A stretch of 64,000 nt of DNA from positions 23,137-87,136 of the forward strand of contig NZ_PEBQ01000135.1 of assembly GCF_002738225.1 (NCBI RefSeq), read 5' to 3'. Origin of the DNA: Acetobacter pomorum (GTDB taxonomy: Bacteria > Pseudomonadota > Alphaproteobacteria > Acetobacterales > Acetobacteraceae). The position numbers and the translations under genes were made by a program. How positions within the stretch are numbered: the stretch's first letter is position 1; every line of letters begins with the position of its first letter. Below, in pieces: positions 27,375 to 36,421 of this stretch. The notes below the pieces were generated by a model. That model ran no database searches and was not told the origin of the DNA. It was given only the letters and a program-made list of their open reading frames with translations.

Positions 27375-27548
27375 CTAATCCTGTTTTTCACGGTCTTCCT
27401 GAATAAGCTTTAACAGTTCTTCAGGTATGGGTTCATTCACAACATTATCAAACATCTGATGTAGGCCGCGTTTCAGCCACAGGTCAAAAGCTTTATCCCG
27501 CTTTTTTTTCGGCTTTCGGGAGGGGGTCGTGTCTCTGCTTTTTCCCAT
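27375..27548 (-). CDS. nepR: NepR-type anti-sigma factor
   Basis: NepR holds EcfG inactive until phosphorylated PhyR binds it. The frame is longer, but the ATG at 27548 has a GGAG site and gives 57 residues, the normal NepR size. The second half shows the NepR pattern W-L-K-R-G-L-H-Q-M-F-D followed by V-V-N-E-P-I-P-E-E-L-L-K-L-I, and the N-terminus is strongly basic. It lies between the sigma factor and kinase genes in the classic GSR layout. An alternative start at 27656 would give 93 residues but has no ribosome site. Confidence 0.82.
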   Translation of the reverse strand: MGKSRDTTPSRKPKKKRDKAFDLWLKRGLHQMFDNVVNEPIPEELLKLIQEDREKQD

Positions 27549-27661
27549 CCTGAACTCCGGTTTCTGCCATACCATCCATGTGGGCATGGCCAGTTGGGTG
27601 CTGTGTTTGCACGACTCTGCAGGCTTTGCATCCCTGACATCAGTATCGTACGCCATTGCGG

Positions 27662-28252
27662 TTACGCCGTCTGCTGTGCGGTGCGCGTTGTATTCCGGGC
27701 CGTGCGGGTTTTCCGTCGGGTAGAAGACATCCTGCTGGCAGACTCTGTGCCAGTTTTGCCAGAAACGTCGTCTTCTTCCCCTATCAGCCAGATTTCCAGC
27801 TGTCGGCGTGCCCGAAAGACCCGGCTTTTTGCTGTACCCACAGCGCATCCGGCAATATCCGCCAGTTCTTGATAACTCATCCCCTCCAGAACCCCCAAGA
27901 CCAAAGCTTCCCGCTGGTCGTCTGGCAGCCGTGCAAGCGCTGCATCAAGCTCTTTTAGGGCCAGCCTGTCCTCATGTCGTCCGCTGACAGACAACAGGGA
28001 TTGGGGCGTATCATCAATGTTCGCAACTTCGCGCTTTTTGCGGAGGTCAGAGATAAAGCGGTTGCGCAAGATACGGTGCATCCATGCGGCAAAATTGGTG
28101 CCCATAACAAAACTGTCCTGGGCTGAAAGGGCGTTGCACACCGTATCCTGCACAAGGTCTTCTGCCACAGAACGGTTACGGGTCAGTGCCAGTGCCTGCA
28201 CCCGCAGCTTGGGAAGAATGGCAATAACCTGATCATGGAAAGAGGCTGTCAT
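27662..28252 (-). CDS. ECF sigma factor, EcfG-like paralogue
   Basis: The protein has ECF sigma regions 2 and 4 in 196 residues: A-E-D-L-V-Q-D-T-V-C-N-A-L near residue 30, W-M-H-R-I-L-R-N-R-F-I-S-D near 57, and the helix-turn-helix Y-Q-E-L-A-D-I-A-G-C-A-V-G-T-A-K-S-R-V. A 35-residue C-terminal tail rich in T and R is unusual. It starts from ATG with a GGAG site and is upstream of nepR. It matches EcfG less well than the next gene, so it may be a second GSR sigma factor with its own promoter set, or a modulator. Confidence 0.85.
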   Translation of the reverse strand: MTASFHDQVIAILPKLRVQALALTRNRSVAEDLVQDTVCNALSAQDSFVMGTNFAAWMHRILRNRFISDLRKKREVANIDDTPQSLLSVSGRHEDRLALKELDAALARLPDDQREALVLGVLEGMSYQELADIAGCAVGTAKSRVFRARRQLEIWLIGEEDDVSGKTGTESASRMSSTRRKTRTARNTTRTAQQTA

Positions 28253-28359
28253 TTTTATATTCTCCGCCTTGTGGATCTCTTACCCCTTCAATGTTCGGCG
28301 GAAGGAAAAGGTTACATTCAAAAACAAGAGCCACTTCACGAAAACGCGAGATTTTGGGT

Positions 28360-28914
28360 TTATGCCCTGCCTGATCCATTTTTGGGCTCTGCCTGATCCT
28401 GCGCGGCCATAACTTTTTTAAGGGCTGTGCGTGCGCGAGAGACGCGTGCCTTCATTGTTCCCACTTCTACACCGCATATTTCTGCGGCTTCGGCGTATGT
28501 CAGTTCCTGTGCGCCTACAAGCACCAGAGCCTCGCGCAGCAATGGAGATATTTGCCACAGGAAATGTTCCAGTTCCTGCATTTCGGTCTGGGTGGAGGAA
28601 GACGATTCGGGTGCTGGGGCGGGCTGATGCCCGTAATCTTCCAGCGCAATACGCTCTCTTTTGCGGCGGCGATGTTGTTCCAGAAAAAGATTGCGCAAAA
28701 TGGCAAGGCACCACGCCCGCAGGTTTGTGCCGGGTGTAAAGCTGTCTGCCTTGTCCAGCGCGCGCACTATTGTATCCTGCACCAGATCATCAGCAATGCT
28801 GGAATCTCGCGCTAAAAAGCGGGCAAAGCCACGCAATGCAGGGATACTTGCAAGAAGTTCTGTGCGAAACGTGCGCCGCGTGGCAACATGGGTGGAATGT
28901 GGAGTGCGATTCAG
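28360..28914 (-). CDS. ecfG: General stress sigma factor EcfG (non-standard start)
   Basis: This is the closest match to EcfG: S-I-P-A-L-R-G-F-A, A-D-D-L-V-Q-D-T-I-V-R-A-L, F-T-P-G-T-N-L-R-A-W, A-I-L-R-N-L-F, R-E-A-L-V-L-V-G-A and the region 4 helix A-E-A-A-E-I-C-G-V-E-V-G-T-M. The conserved region 2 begins upstream of the first ordinary start, a TTG at 28836, and the in-frame stretch back to the preceding stop has no ATG, GTG or TTG. A CTG at 28914 stands eight bases after a GGAAAGGGG ribosome site, so I take it as start (about 184 residues). An ATC just before it is another candidate. Confidence 0.72.
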   Translation of the reverse strand: MNRTPHSTHVATRRTFRTELLASIPALRGFARFLARDSSIADDLVQDTIVRALDKADSFTPGTNLRAWCLAILRNLFLEQHRRRKRERIALEDYGHQPAPAPESSSSTQTEMQELEHFLWQISPLLREALVLVGAQELTYAEAAEICGVEVGTMKARVSRARTALKKVMAAQDQAEPKNGSGRA

Positions 28915-29002
28915 GATAAATCCCCTTTCCGGAAAACCGGTGCGCGTGCATCCTCGCGTTCTCGCATGTTTTTGTCATGACCCATTATGAAGGAGACTTG
29001 CC

Positions 29003-29752
29003 ATGTCAGAGTCGCTGCGTGACGGCCTGATCCGGGCCCTCCCTTATGGCAGACGTTACGCGCGGGCGCTGACAGGCAGCCAACCAGAAGGTGATCTGCT
29101 GGTGGCCGAAAGCCTGCGTGGCCTTTCTGCGCAACGGCTGAAGGAAGGCTTTACACCTCTTTATCAGCTTTATGAGGCAATTTCAGGGCTATTTGCCCGT
29201 AAAGGGTTTGCTGCGGAATATGATGTTGCAGGGCTTTCTGTCTCGCAACGCCAACTTCTCCTTTTGATCACGTTGGAAGAAGTGCCTGTTGAAATGGCCG
29301 CCCGTATTATGGGTATGCCTCTTAAACAGGCGGAACAGGAACTGGAAGATGCACAGGGCCGCCTGCACAAGAATGTGCAGACATCGGTGCTGATTATAGA
29401 AGATGAACCCATTATTGCCATGGATATTGAACAGCTTGTGCTGCAATGTGGGCATCAGGTTGCGGGTATTGCCCACACGCAGGCTGACGCGGTAAAATTG
29501 GCGAAAGAAACCAAACCGGGGCTTATTTTGGCAGATATCAACCTTGGCCCAGGTGGGGATGGCATACAGGCGGTGGCGGAAATTACCTCATCTTTCAGTG
29601 TGCCGGTTATATACGTAACGGCGTATCCAGAACGTTTGCTAACTGGGGAAACCATGGAGCCCAGTTTTGTTATTACCAAGCCGTTTGACCCCCTTACCCT
29701 TGCTGTTGCAACGTATCAGGCAGTGAGCAGCGCACGCACACAGGCCGTATAA
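29003..29752 (+). CDS. phyR: Response regulator PhyR, general stress anti-anti-sigma factor
   Basis: PhyR mimics a sigma factor. When phosphorylated, its N-terminal sigma-like domain sequesters NepR and frees EcfG. Here residues 1-120 form the sigma-like domain, and the receiver covers about 127-245 with acidic pocket E133-D134, phospho-acceptor Asp178 (A-D-I-N-L-G), Thr in V-T-A-Y and Lys in T-K-P-F. The ATG follows a GGAG site. It is divergent from ecfG with 88 bases between starts, so regulation is shared. I could not find the GGAAC-N16/17-CGTT promoter expected for EcfG in this gap. Confidence 0.95.
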   Translation: MSESLRDGLIRALPYGRRYARALTGSQPEGDLLVAESLRGLSAQRLKEGFTPLYQLYEAISGLFARKGFAAEYDVAGLSVSQRQLLLLITLEEVPVEMAARIMGMPLKQAEQELEDAQGRLHKNVQTSVLIIEDEPIIAMDIEQLVLQCGHQVAGIAHTQADAVKLAKETKPGLILADINLGPGGDGIQAVAEITSSFSVPVIYVTAYPERLLTGETMEPSFVITKPFDPLTLAVATYQAVSSARTQAV

Positions 29753-29806
29753 GCAAAAAAGCGGTCTCCATTTCCAGTTCTACAAAACGGATTATTTTTT
29801 TCCAGC

Positions 29807-31615
29807 ATGGCGCATCCTCCCCTTCTTCATCTTCAGGACATTACTCTTACATTAGGAGGGAACCCGCTGCTGGATGGCGCCGGTTTTGCCGTTGGACGTG
29901 GTGAGCGCCTCTGCCTTGTGGGGCGAAACGGTTCGGGAAAGTCCACCCTGCTCAAAATTGCTGCGGGTGTTATTCAGCCAGATTCGGGGTCTGTGTTTGT
30001 CCAGCCCGGTGCTTCCCTGCGCTATCTGCCGCAAGAGCCGGATTTAAGCGCCTACGCCACAACGGCGGATTACGTTGTGGGCCAGATTGGAGACCCGGAT
30101 ATGGCATGGCGCGCCACGCCATTGCTGGATGCTCTGGGCTTGACAGGTAGGGAAAGCACGCAAAATCTTTCAGGCGGTGAAGGTCGGCGTTGTGCCATTG
30201 CTGGTGTATTGGCGGCGGCCCCCGATGTGCTGCTGCTGGATGAGCCCACCAACCATCTGGATATGCCTACCATTGAATGGTTGGAGCGTGAACTGCTGAG
30301 CCTTGGCTGCGCCATGGTAATTATCAGCCATGATAGGCGGCTGCTTTCCACCCTTTCACGTTCTGTTGTGTGGCTGGATCGGGGTGTAACCCGCAGGCTT
30401 GATGAAGGATTTGGAAGGTTTGAAGCCTGGCGAGAGGAGGTTCTGGAACAGGAAGAGCGTGATGCGCATAAACTGGACCGGAAAATCGCGCGGGAAGAAG
30501 ACTGGATGCGTTATGGCGTAACGGCGCGCCGCAAACGCAATGTACGCCGTGTGCGGGAACTGGCAGATTTGCGCACAGCCCGTAAGGAGGCCATTCGAGC
30601 ACCCGGCACCCTTACCCTGAACACGCAGGCTGCGGCCACATCCAGCAAGCTGGTGGCTGTGGCCGAAGATATTAGTAAGGCATGGGGTGAAAAGCAGGTT
30701 GTTCGCCATTTGGACCTGCGCATTCTACGTGGAGACCGGCTTGGTATTGTAGGGGCCAATGGTGCAGGCAAAACCACATTGCTGCGGATGCTAACAGGGC
30801 TGGACCAACCCGATAGTGGTACAATCTCACTTGGTCCTTCCCTTAATATGGTCACGCTGGATCAGCAGCGACGTACCCTGAACCCGGAACGCACACTAGC
30901 CGATACCTTGACAGAAGGCGGAGGCGATATGGTGCAGGTTGGCACGGAAAAGCGCCACGTTGTGGGGTATATGAAAGACTTTCTGTTTCGGCCAGAACAG
31001 GCACGCACACCCGTAAGTGCCCTTTCTGGCGGAGAGCGAGGGCGGTTAATGCTGGCATGCGCATTGGCCAAGCCCTCCAACCTGCTGGTGCTGGATGAAC
31101 CCACCAATGATCTGGATCTGGAAACACTGGATATTTTGCAAGACATGCTCGCCAGTTATGAAGGCACAGTGCTGCTTGTAAGCCATGATCGTGATTTTCT
31201 GGATCGGGTTGCAACATCCGTCTTGGCGACGGAGGGAGATGGCAACTGGATAGAATATGCTGGCGGATACAGTGACATGCTGGCTCAGCGGCACCAGAAA
31301 CCGCTGACAACGGCCGTTGTGGTGGAAAACGAACCCACAAAACCCAAAGAGACAACTGCTGCGCGTGGCCCGACCAAAAAGCTGAGTTATAAGGACCAGT
31401 TTGCGCTGGATAATCTGCCCAAGGAAATGGAAAAGCTGGAAGCACAGGCTGCAACCCTGCGTGAAAAACTGGCAGATCCAGATTTATATGGAAAAAATCC
31501 CGCACAGTTTGAAAAACTTTCGGCTGATTTACAGAAGCTCGAAACAAAGCTGGCAGAATCTGAAGAACGCTGGCTGGAACTGGAAATGAAGCGAGAAGCC
31601 CTACAGGCCAACTAA
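29807..31615 (+). CDS. uup: ABC-F family ATPase, Uup type
   Basis: This is a soluble tandem ATPase that acts on ribosomes or nucleic acids and not in transport. The first Walker A is G-R-N-G-S-G-K-S (39-46), the second G-A-N-G-A-G-K-T (near 320), and both signature motifs are L-S-G-G-E. The ABC-F linker between the domains is basic (R-R-K-R-N-V-R-R). The C-terminal 80 residues form a coiled coil (K-L-E-A-Q-A-A-T-L-R-E-K-L), which marks the Uup branch. There is no membrane segment. The ribosome site is weak. It follows phyR by 54 bases and precedes trehalase. Confidence 0.88.
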   Translation: MAHPPLLHLQDITLTLGGNPLLDGAGFAVGRGERLCLVGRNGSGKSTLLKIAAGVIQPDSGSVFVQPGASLRYLPQEPDLSAYATTADYVVGQIGDPDMAWRATPLLDALGLTGRESTQNLSGGEGRRCAIAGVLAAAPDVLLLDEPTNHLDMPTIEWLERELLSLGCAMVIISHDRRLLSTLSRSVVWLDRGVTRRLDEGFGRFEAWREEVLEQEERDAHKLDRKIAREEDWMRYGVTARRKRNVRRVRELADLRTARKEAIRAPGTLTLNTQAAATSSKLVAVAEDISKAWGEKQVVRHLDLRILRGDRLGIVGANGAGKTTLLRMLTGLDQPDSGTISLGPSLNMVTLDQQRRTLNPERTLADTLTEGGGDMVQVGTEKRHVVGYMKDFLFRPEQARTPVSALSGGERGRLMLACALAKPSNLLVLDEPTNDLDLETLDILQDMLASYEGTVLLVSHDRDFLDRVATSVLATEGDGNWIEYAGGYSDMLAQRHQKPLTTAVVVENEPTKPKETTAARGPTKKLSYKDQFALDNLPKEMEKLEAQAATLREKLADPDLYGKNPAQFEKLSADLQKLETKLAESEERWLELEMKREALQAN

Positions 31616-31680
31616 GGCAACGCCATTTTTCGGTGAACGGTGCTCTTGCAGGCGGGTGGGTGCAATGCCTATGTTTTGGC

Positions 31681-33711
31681 ATGCTCTGTTTTACTGGTTC
31701 TCTTTATAAGCGCACCCTTCCTGCTGGCAGTCTGGCATTGCTTGCCTTTCTGAGCGTGGCACCCATTGCATTCGCGCAGGATACACCCGCCGCTGCAGAT
31801 GCAGAGGGGGCGCAACCGCTGCTTAGCTTGGTACCTTTACCTCCAGGCAGTCCAACGCCAGTAATCTCTAAGCCGGAGGTGCCAAAGCCTGTGGTTGCTG
31901 CAGATAAAAGCACGGGCAGTGTTCCTGTTCCGGTTGAGCAGGATATGCGGCCGCCCTCCATTGCGTTTGATGGCCTTTTTGCGGCCATTCATCAAACACG
32001 CATGTTTACAGATCCAAAAGTGGTTTCGGATATTGTGCCAGACCGCTCGCCAACAGATGTGGTGGCATTATGGAAACAGGAAAAAGACAAACCAGGATTT
32101 AACCTGAAGGATTTTGTAACCCAGCACTTCACCATCCCTGCCTTGCGCTCTGCCGCCTATACCCGCAGGCCAGATGAAAGTGTGCATGATTACATCTCCG
32201 GCATGTGGGATGTTCTAACGCGAGACCCGGATGTGGCCATGCCGTGGTCTACTCTGCTGCCCCTGCCCTATAAATATATTGTTCCGGGTGGGCGGTTTGC
32301 CGAGATATATTATTGGGACAGTTACTTCACCATGATCGGCCTCTATGAGGATGATCATGTAGATCTGATGCGCGATATGGTGCGCGATATTGCATCGCTC
32401 ATCAACACATACGGGCATATGCCCAATGGTAACCGAACCTATTACCTTAGCCGTTCCGGCCTGCCGTTTTTTTCCCTGATGCTGGATTTACTGGCCAGCC
32501 ATGATGGGCAGATTGCCTATACATCCTTCCTGCCTGAATTGCAGAAGGAGTATGATTACTGGACATATGGCGCAGCCAATCTGCCGCCGGGTATGGCGCG
32601 GCACCATGTTGTGCGTTTGCCAGATGGCACACTTATGTTCCGCCATTGGGATACACGCAGCGCCCCACGTGATGAAAGCTGGCCGCAGGATATGGCCACC
32701 GCGCAGGAAACAAGCCGCCCTTCTGGTGAGGTCTGGCGTGATTTGCGCGCGGCGGCTGAAAGCGGATGGGATTTTTCATCCCGCTGGCTGGCAGATGGCA
32801 AAACGCTGACAACAATTCAGACCACTTCATTGCTGACCATTGAGCTTAATTGCCTGATTGTGCATCTGGATCAGACACTCTCCCACGCCTATGCATTAAA
32901 TGGCGACCAGGAAAAGGCAGGTTACTATGCGCAGCAGGCAGAAATCCTGCGATCGGCCATAAACCGGTTTTTATGGAATGAAAAACAGGGTGCCTATTTT
33001 GACTATAATTGGCGCATTGGGCAGCAGACAGATATTCTCTCCATTGCCACGTCTGTTCCCCTGTTTTTGCATCAGGCCAGTGTGCATCAGGCGGATGCAG
33101 TGGCGGAAACACTCAAAACGCGTTTGCTGCATGTGGGTGGGCTGACAGCCACCGAGCACCCGACAGGCCAGCAATGGGATGCCCCGAATGGTTGGGCCCC
33201 ATTGGAATGGATGGCTGTTAAAGGTCTGGAACAATATGGGCACCATGAATTTGCCGCCGATATTGCACGCCGCTGGATGGCGCGCGTGATTGGCACCTTT
33301 GAACGGAGCGGTGTGCTGCTGGAAAAATACGATGTTTCTGCTACCGAGATCAGCCCCACAGGTGGTAAGGGCGGTGGGGAATACCCCATGCAGATTGGCT
33401 TTGGCTGGACGAACGGCACCCTGGTTGGCTTTATGAATCGCTACCCGCAAAATACGCGGCAGGTGTTGGATAACAACCCGCTGGCTGATCAGCCCTCGCA
33501 AGAACCGCTGCCACCTATTGATGCGTGGGATGCAAAAGGCCCCGATATTCCGGTGGAAGAGCGCTCTCCGCTGCGTGGCGTGCCTTTATCATCCCTCAAT
33601 ACGGAGCAGTTCAACAAGGATGATGATGACGATGATGATGACACGCCTGCGCAGGAGGCTCCGCACAGTGCGCCATCATCAGACAAACCAGCCAAGCAGG
33701 ATGGCCCGTGA
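31681..33711 (+). CDS. treA: Periplasmic alpha,alpha-trehalase
   Basis: This GH37 trehalase splits trehalose into two glucose. Both family signatures are seen: P-G-G-R-F-A-E-I-Y-Y-W-D-S-Y (where most have E-F) and Q-W-D-A-P-N-G-W-A-P, and the C-terminal G-G-G-E-Y-P-M-Q-I-G-F-G-W-T-N-G is intact. The signal peptide is K-R-T followed by a hydrophobic core and A-F-A-Q. A spacer rich in P follows, then an acidic tail with an eight-Asp run (33619-33642, a doubled 12-base repeat). The frame opens at 31633; I choose ATG 31681 for the better signal peptide, though no start has a good ribosome site. Confidence 0.88.
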   Translation: MLCFTGSLYKRTLPAGSLALLAFLSVAPIAFAQDTPAAADAEGAQPLLSLVPLPPGSPTPVISKPEVPKPVVAADKSTGSVPVPVEQDMRPPSIAFDGLFAAIHQTRMFTDPKVVSDIVPDRSPTDVVALWKQEKDKPGFNLKDFVTQHFTIPALRSAAYTRRPDESVHDYISGMWDVLTRDPDVAMPWSTLLPLPYKYIVPGGRFAEIYYWDSYFTMIGLYEDDHVDLMRDMVRDIASLINTYGHMPNGNRTYYLSRSGLPFFSLMLDLLASHDGQIAYTSFLPELQKEYDYWTYGAANLPPGMARHHVVRLPDGTLMFRHWDTRSAPRDESWPQDMATAQETSRPSGEVWRDLRAAAESGWDFSSRWLADGKTLTTIQTTSLLTIELNCLIVHLDQTLSHAYALNGDQEKAGYYAQQAEILRSAINRFLWNEKQGAYFDYNWRIGQQTDILSIATSVPLFLHQASVHQADAVAETLKTRLLHVGGLTATEHPTGQQWDAPNGWAPLEWMAVKGLEQYGHHEFAADIARRWMARVIGTFERSGVLLEKYDVSATEISPTGGKGGGEYPMQIGFGWTNGTLVGFMNRYPQNTRQVLDNNPLADQPSQEPLPPIDAWDAKGPDIPVEERSPLRGVPLSSLNTEQFNKDDDDDDDDTPAQEAPHSAPSSDKPAKQDGP

Positions 33712-33726
33712 GCAGAAGGTGAAATA

Positions 33727-34926
<1,200 letters not shown>

Positions 34927-34945
34927 TCACAATTTTCTATGGATA

Positions 34946-34993
34946 TGAAATGGGTCTTATTTCACATTCATCCATGATAAATGGTATTTATCA
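34946..34993. promoter_or_regulatory. Operator-like palindromes between adhC and the PhnA-like gene
   Basis: TGATAAAT-GGT-ATTTATCA (34975-34993) is a perfect 8-base inverted repeat, and TGAAAT-N7-ATTTCA (34946-34964) lies beside it. Both stand in a 214-base divergent control region. The binding protein is unknown. Confidence 0.5.
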
Positions 34994-35056
34994 AAAGATC
35001 TTCTGCCCTTCCCTGTTGATGCAGGATTTCAGGCAGAAAAATTGAAGGATGAGAAA

Positions 35057-35398
35057 ATGAAGTGCCCTTCTTGTGGGTCCGAGTATCCCTATCATGATGG
35101 AAACCTATGGGTTTGCCCGGAATGTGCCCATGAATGGAATGAAGATGCGGCAGCAGATGCAGACACAACAGCGGATACCTCTGTTGTGCGGGACGCCAAT
35201 GGAAACCAGTTGGCCGATGGTGATACGGTAACGGTTATTAAAGATCTGAAAATCAAAGGGTCTTCTCAGGCAGTTAAAGGCGGCACCAAGGTTAAAAATA
35301 TTCGGCTGGTGGATGCGGGCGATGGCCACAACATTGCTTGTAAGATTGCCGGTTTTGGCGCGATGAATCTGAAATCTGAATTTGTGAAAAAATCCTGA
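35057..35398 (+). CDS. PhnA/YjdM-like zinc-ribbon protein
   Basis: The 113-residue protein has an N-terminal zinc ribbon (C3, C6, C20, C23; C-P-S-C and C-P-E-C) and the C-terminal SH3-like PhnA domain, [23 protein letters not shown]. Despite the old name, this family has no proven role in phosphonate use. ATG 35057 is preceded by GAAGGATGAG, whereas the TTG at 35042 overlaps that site. A hairpin follows the stop. Confidence 0.9.
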   Translation: MKCPSCGSEYPYHDGNLWVCPECAHEWNEDAAADADTTADTSVVRDANGNQLADGDTVTVIKDLKIKGSSQAVKGGTKVKNIRLVDAGDGHNIACKIAGFGAMNLKSEFVKKS

Positions 35399-35407
35399 TT
35401 ACTTCAC

Positions 35408-35439
35408 CAGAGGGCGCATTATCAAACATGCGTCCTCTG
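35408..35439 (+). terminator. Hairpin after the PhnA-like gene
   Basis: CAGAGG-G-CGCAT pairs with ATGCG-T-CCTCTG over 12 positions (one G-T pair) with an 8-base loop, ten bases after the stop. No T-run, but the stem is long. Confidence 0.55.
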
Positions 35440-35465
35440 ACTTGCCGGACCTTGTTTTGACATCC

Positions 35466-36380
35466 ATGACCATGCAGCCTTCCTCAAACATCAAAACCGT
35501 TGCTCTTATAGGTGCTGGTGCTGTTGGGCTTTGCCTTGCCACAGCTTTTGCAAAAGCGGGATGGCAGGTTGTGGTGTGTGGCGCGCGTCAACCATTTGCG
35601 CAAATAGAAGAAACAGAAGGTGCAAAAACGCATACACACCGTATTCGTCATGCTCTGACACCGGCTGAGATTGGTGAGTGCGATACAGTTGTTCTGGCTG
35701 TGAAATCTCATCAAACCCAGAGTGTTTCTCATTGGCTGCAAGCGTTTAACCGTGCCAGCGCCACTCTTCTGGTTGCGCAAAACGGGCTTGGGCAAAAAGA
35801 GCGTGTGGCCAGTTTTGCACCACAGGCCAATATTTTACCTGTTATTGTGTATTTTAATGCACAACGTTCTGGCCCCGGTAAGGTAGTGCTGAAACATATT
35901 GGAGAGCATGATTTATGCCTGCCAGATACCGCAACAGCGCACTGTTTTGCAGATAGCCTGCAAAAGGGAAACATGCGGGTGCAAACAACCGCAGACATAA
36001 CAACAGCTCTCTGGTTGAAATTACTGGCAAATATTACCGCCAACCCGATCACGGCATTAACTGGCCGTAGTACGGGCGTGATGCAAGATCCCGCTATTTT
36101 GGAAACTGCACGCCAGATAATGGCCGAAGCTGTAAAGGTTGGGCAGGCTGAAGGCGCAAAGCTGACAACGCAGCATATTGAAAATAGTCTTGCGTGGCTT
36201 CAGACCATATCGGCAGAAAGCATCACCTCCATGTTGCAGGATCGTCAGGCTGGGCGCGCGCTGGAATATGGTGCGTTAACTGGGCAGGTTGTAAAAGCGG
36301 GGAAAAAACATGGTATTGAAACGCCACTCAATAGCCTTGTTCTTTCCCTGCTATCTGCAATACATCCAATATCTTGCTGA
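35466..36380 (+). CDS. Ketopantoate reductase family protein (PanE-like)
   Basis: The protein resembles 2-dehydropantoate 2-reductase, which uses NADPH to make pantoate for coenzyme A. The nucleotide loop is L-I-G-A-G-A-V-G-L near the N-terminus, and the C-terminal helical domain has N-I-T-A-N-P-I-T-A-L-T (usual Lys-Asn box) and G-I-E-T-P-L-N. An E-Y-G segment near residue 260 stands in a conserved position. Length is about 304 residues. The family is broad, so the substrate is not certain. It converges on the first amidohydrolase gene. Confidence 0.78.
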   Translation: MTMQPSSNIKTVALIGAGAVGLCLATAFAKAGWQVVVCGARQPFAQIEETEGAKTHTHRIRHALTPAEIGECDTVVLAVKSHQTQSVSHWLQAFNRASATLLVAQNGLGQKERVASFAPQANILPVIVYFNAQRSGPGKVVLKHIGEHDLCLPDTATAHCFADSLQKGNMRVQTTADITTALWLKLLANITANPITALTGRSTGVMQDPAILETARQIMAEAVKVGQAEGAKLTTQHIENSLAWLQTISAESITSMLQDRQAGRALEYGALTGQVVKAGKKHGIETPLNSLVLSLLSAIHPISC

Positions 36381-36421
36381 AGTATCTGTTTTTCAATCTA
36401 TAGATATTGCGGCAAATTTCC

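Noticed and set aside
28915..29002. An EcfG-type promoter between ecfG and phyR
   Set aside because: GGAAA and CGTT are both present on the plus strand, but the spacing (about 21) is too long and the -35 lacks the C of GGAAC.
30852..31682. A 276-residue minus-strand frame opposite the ABC-F gene
   Set aside because: The plus-strand gene has full motifs; this frame is rich in P, H and C with no family pattern.
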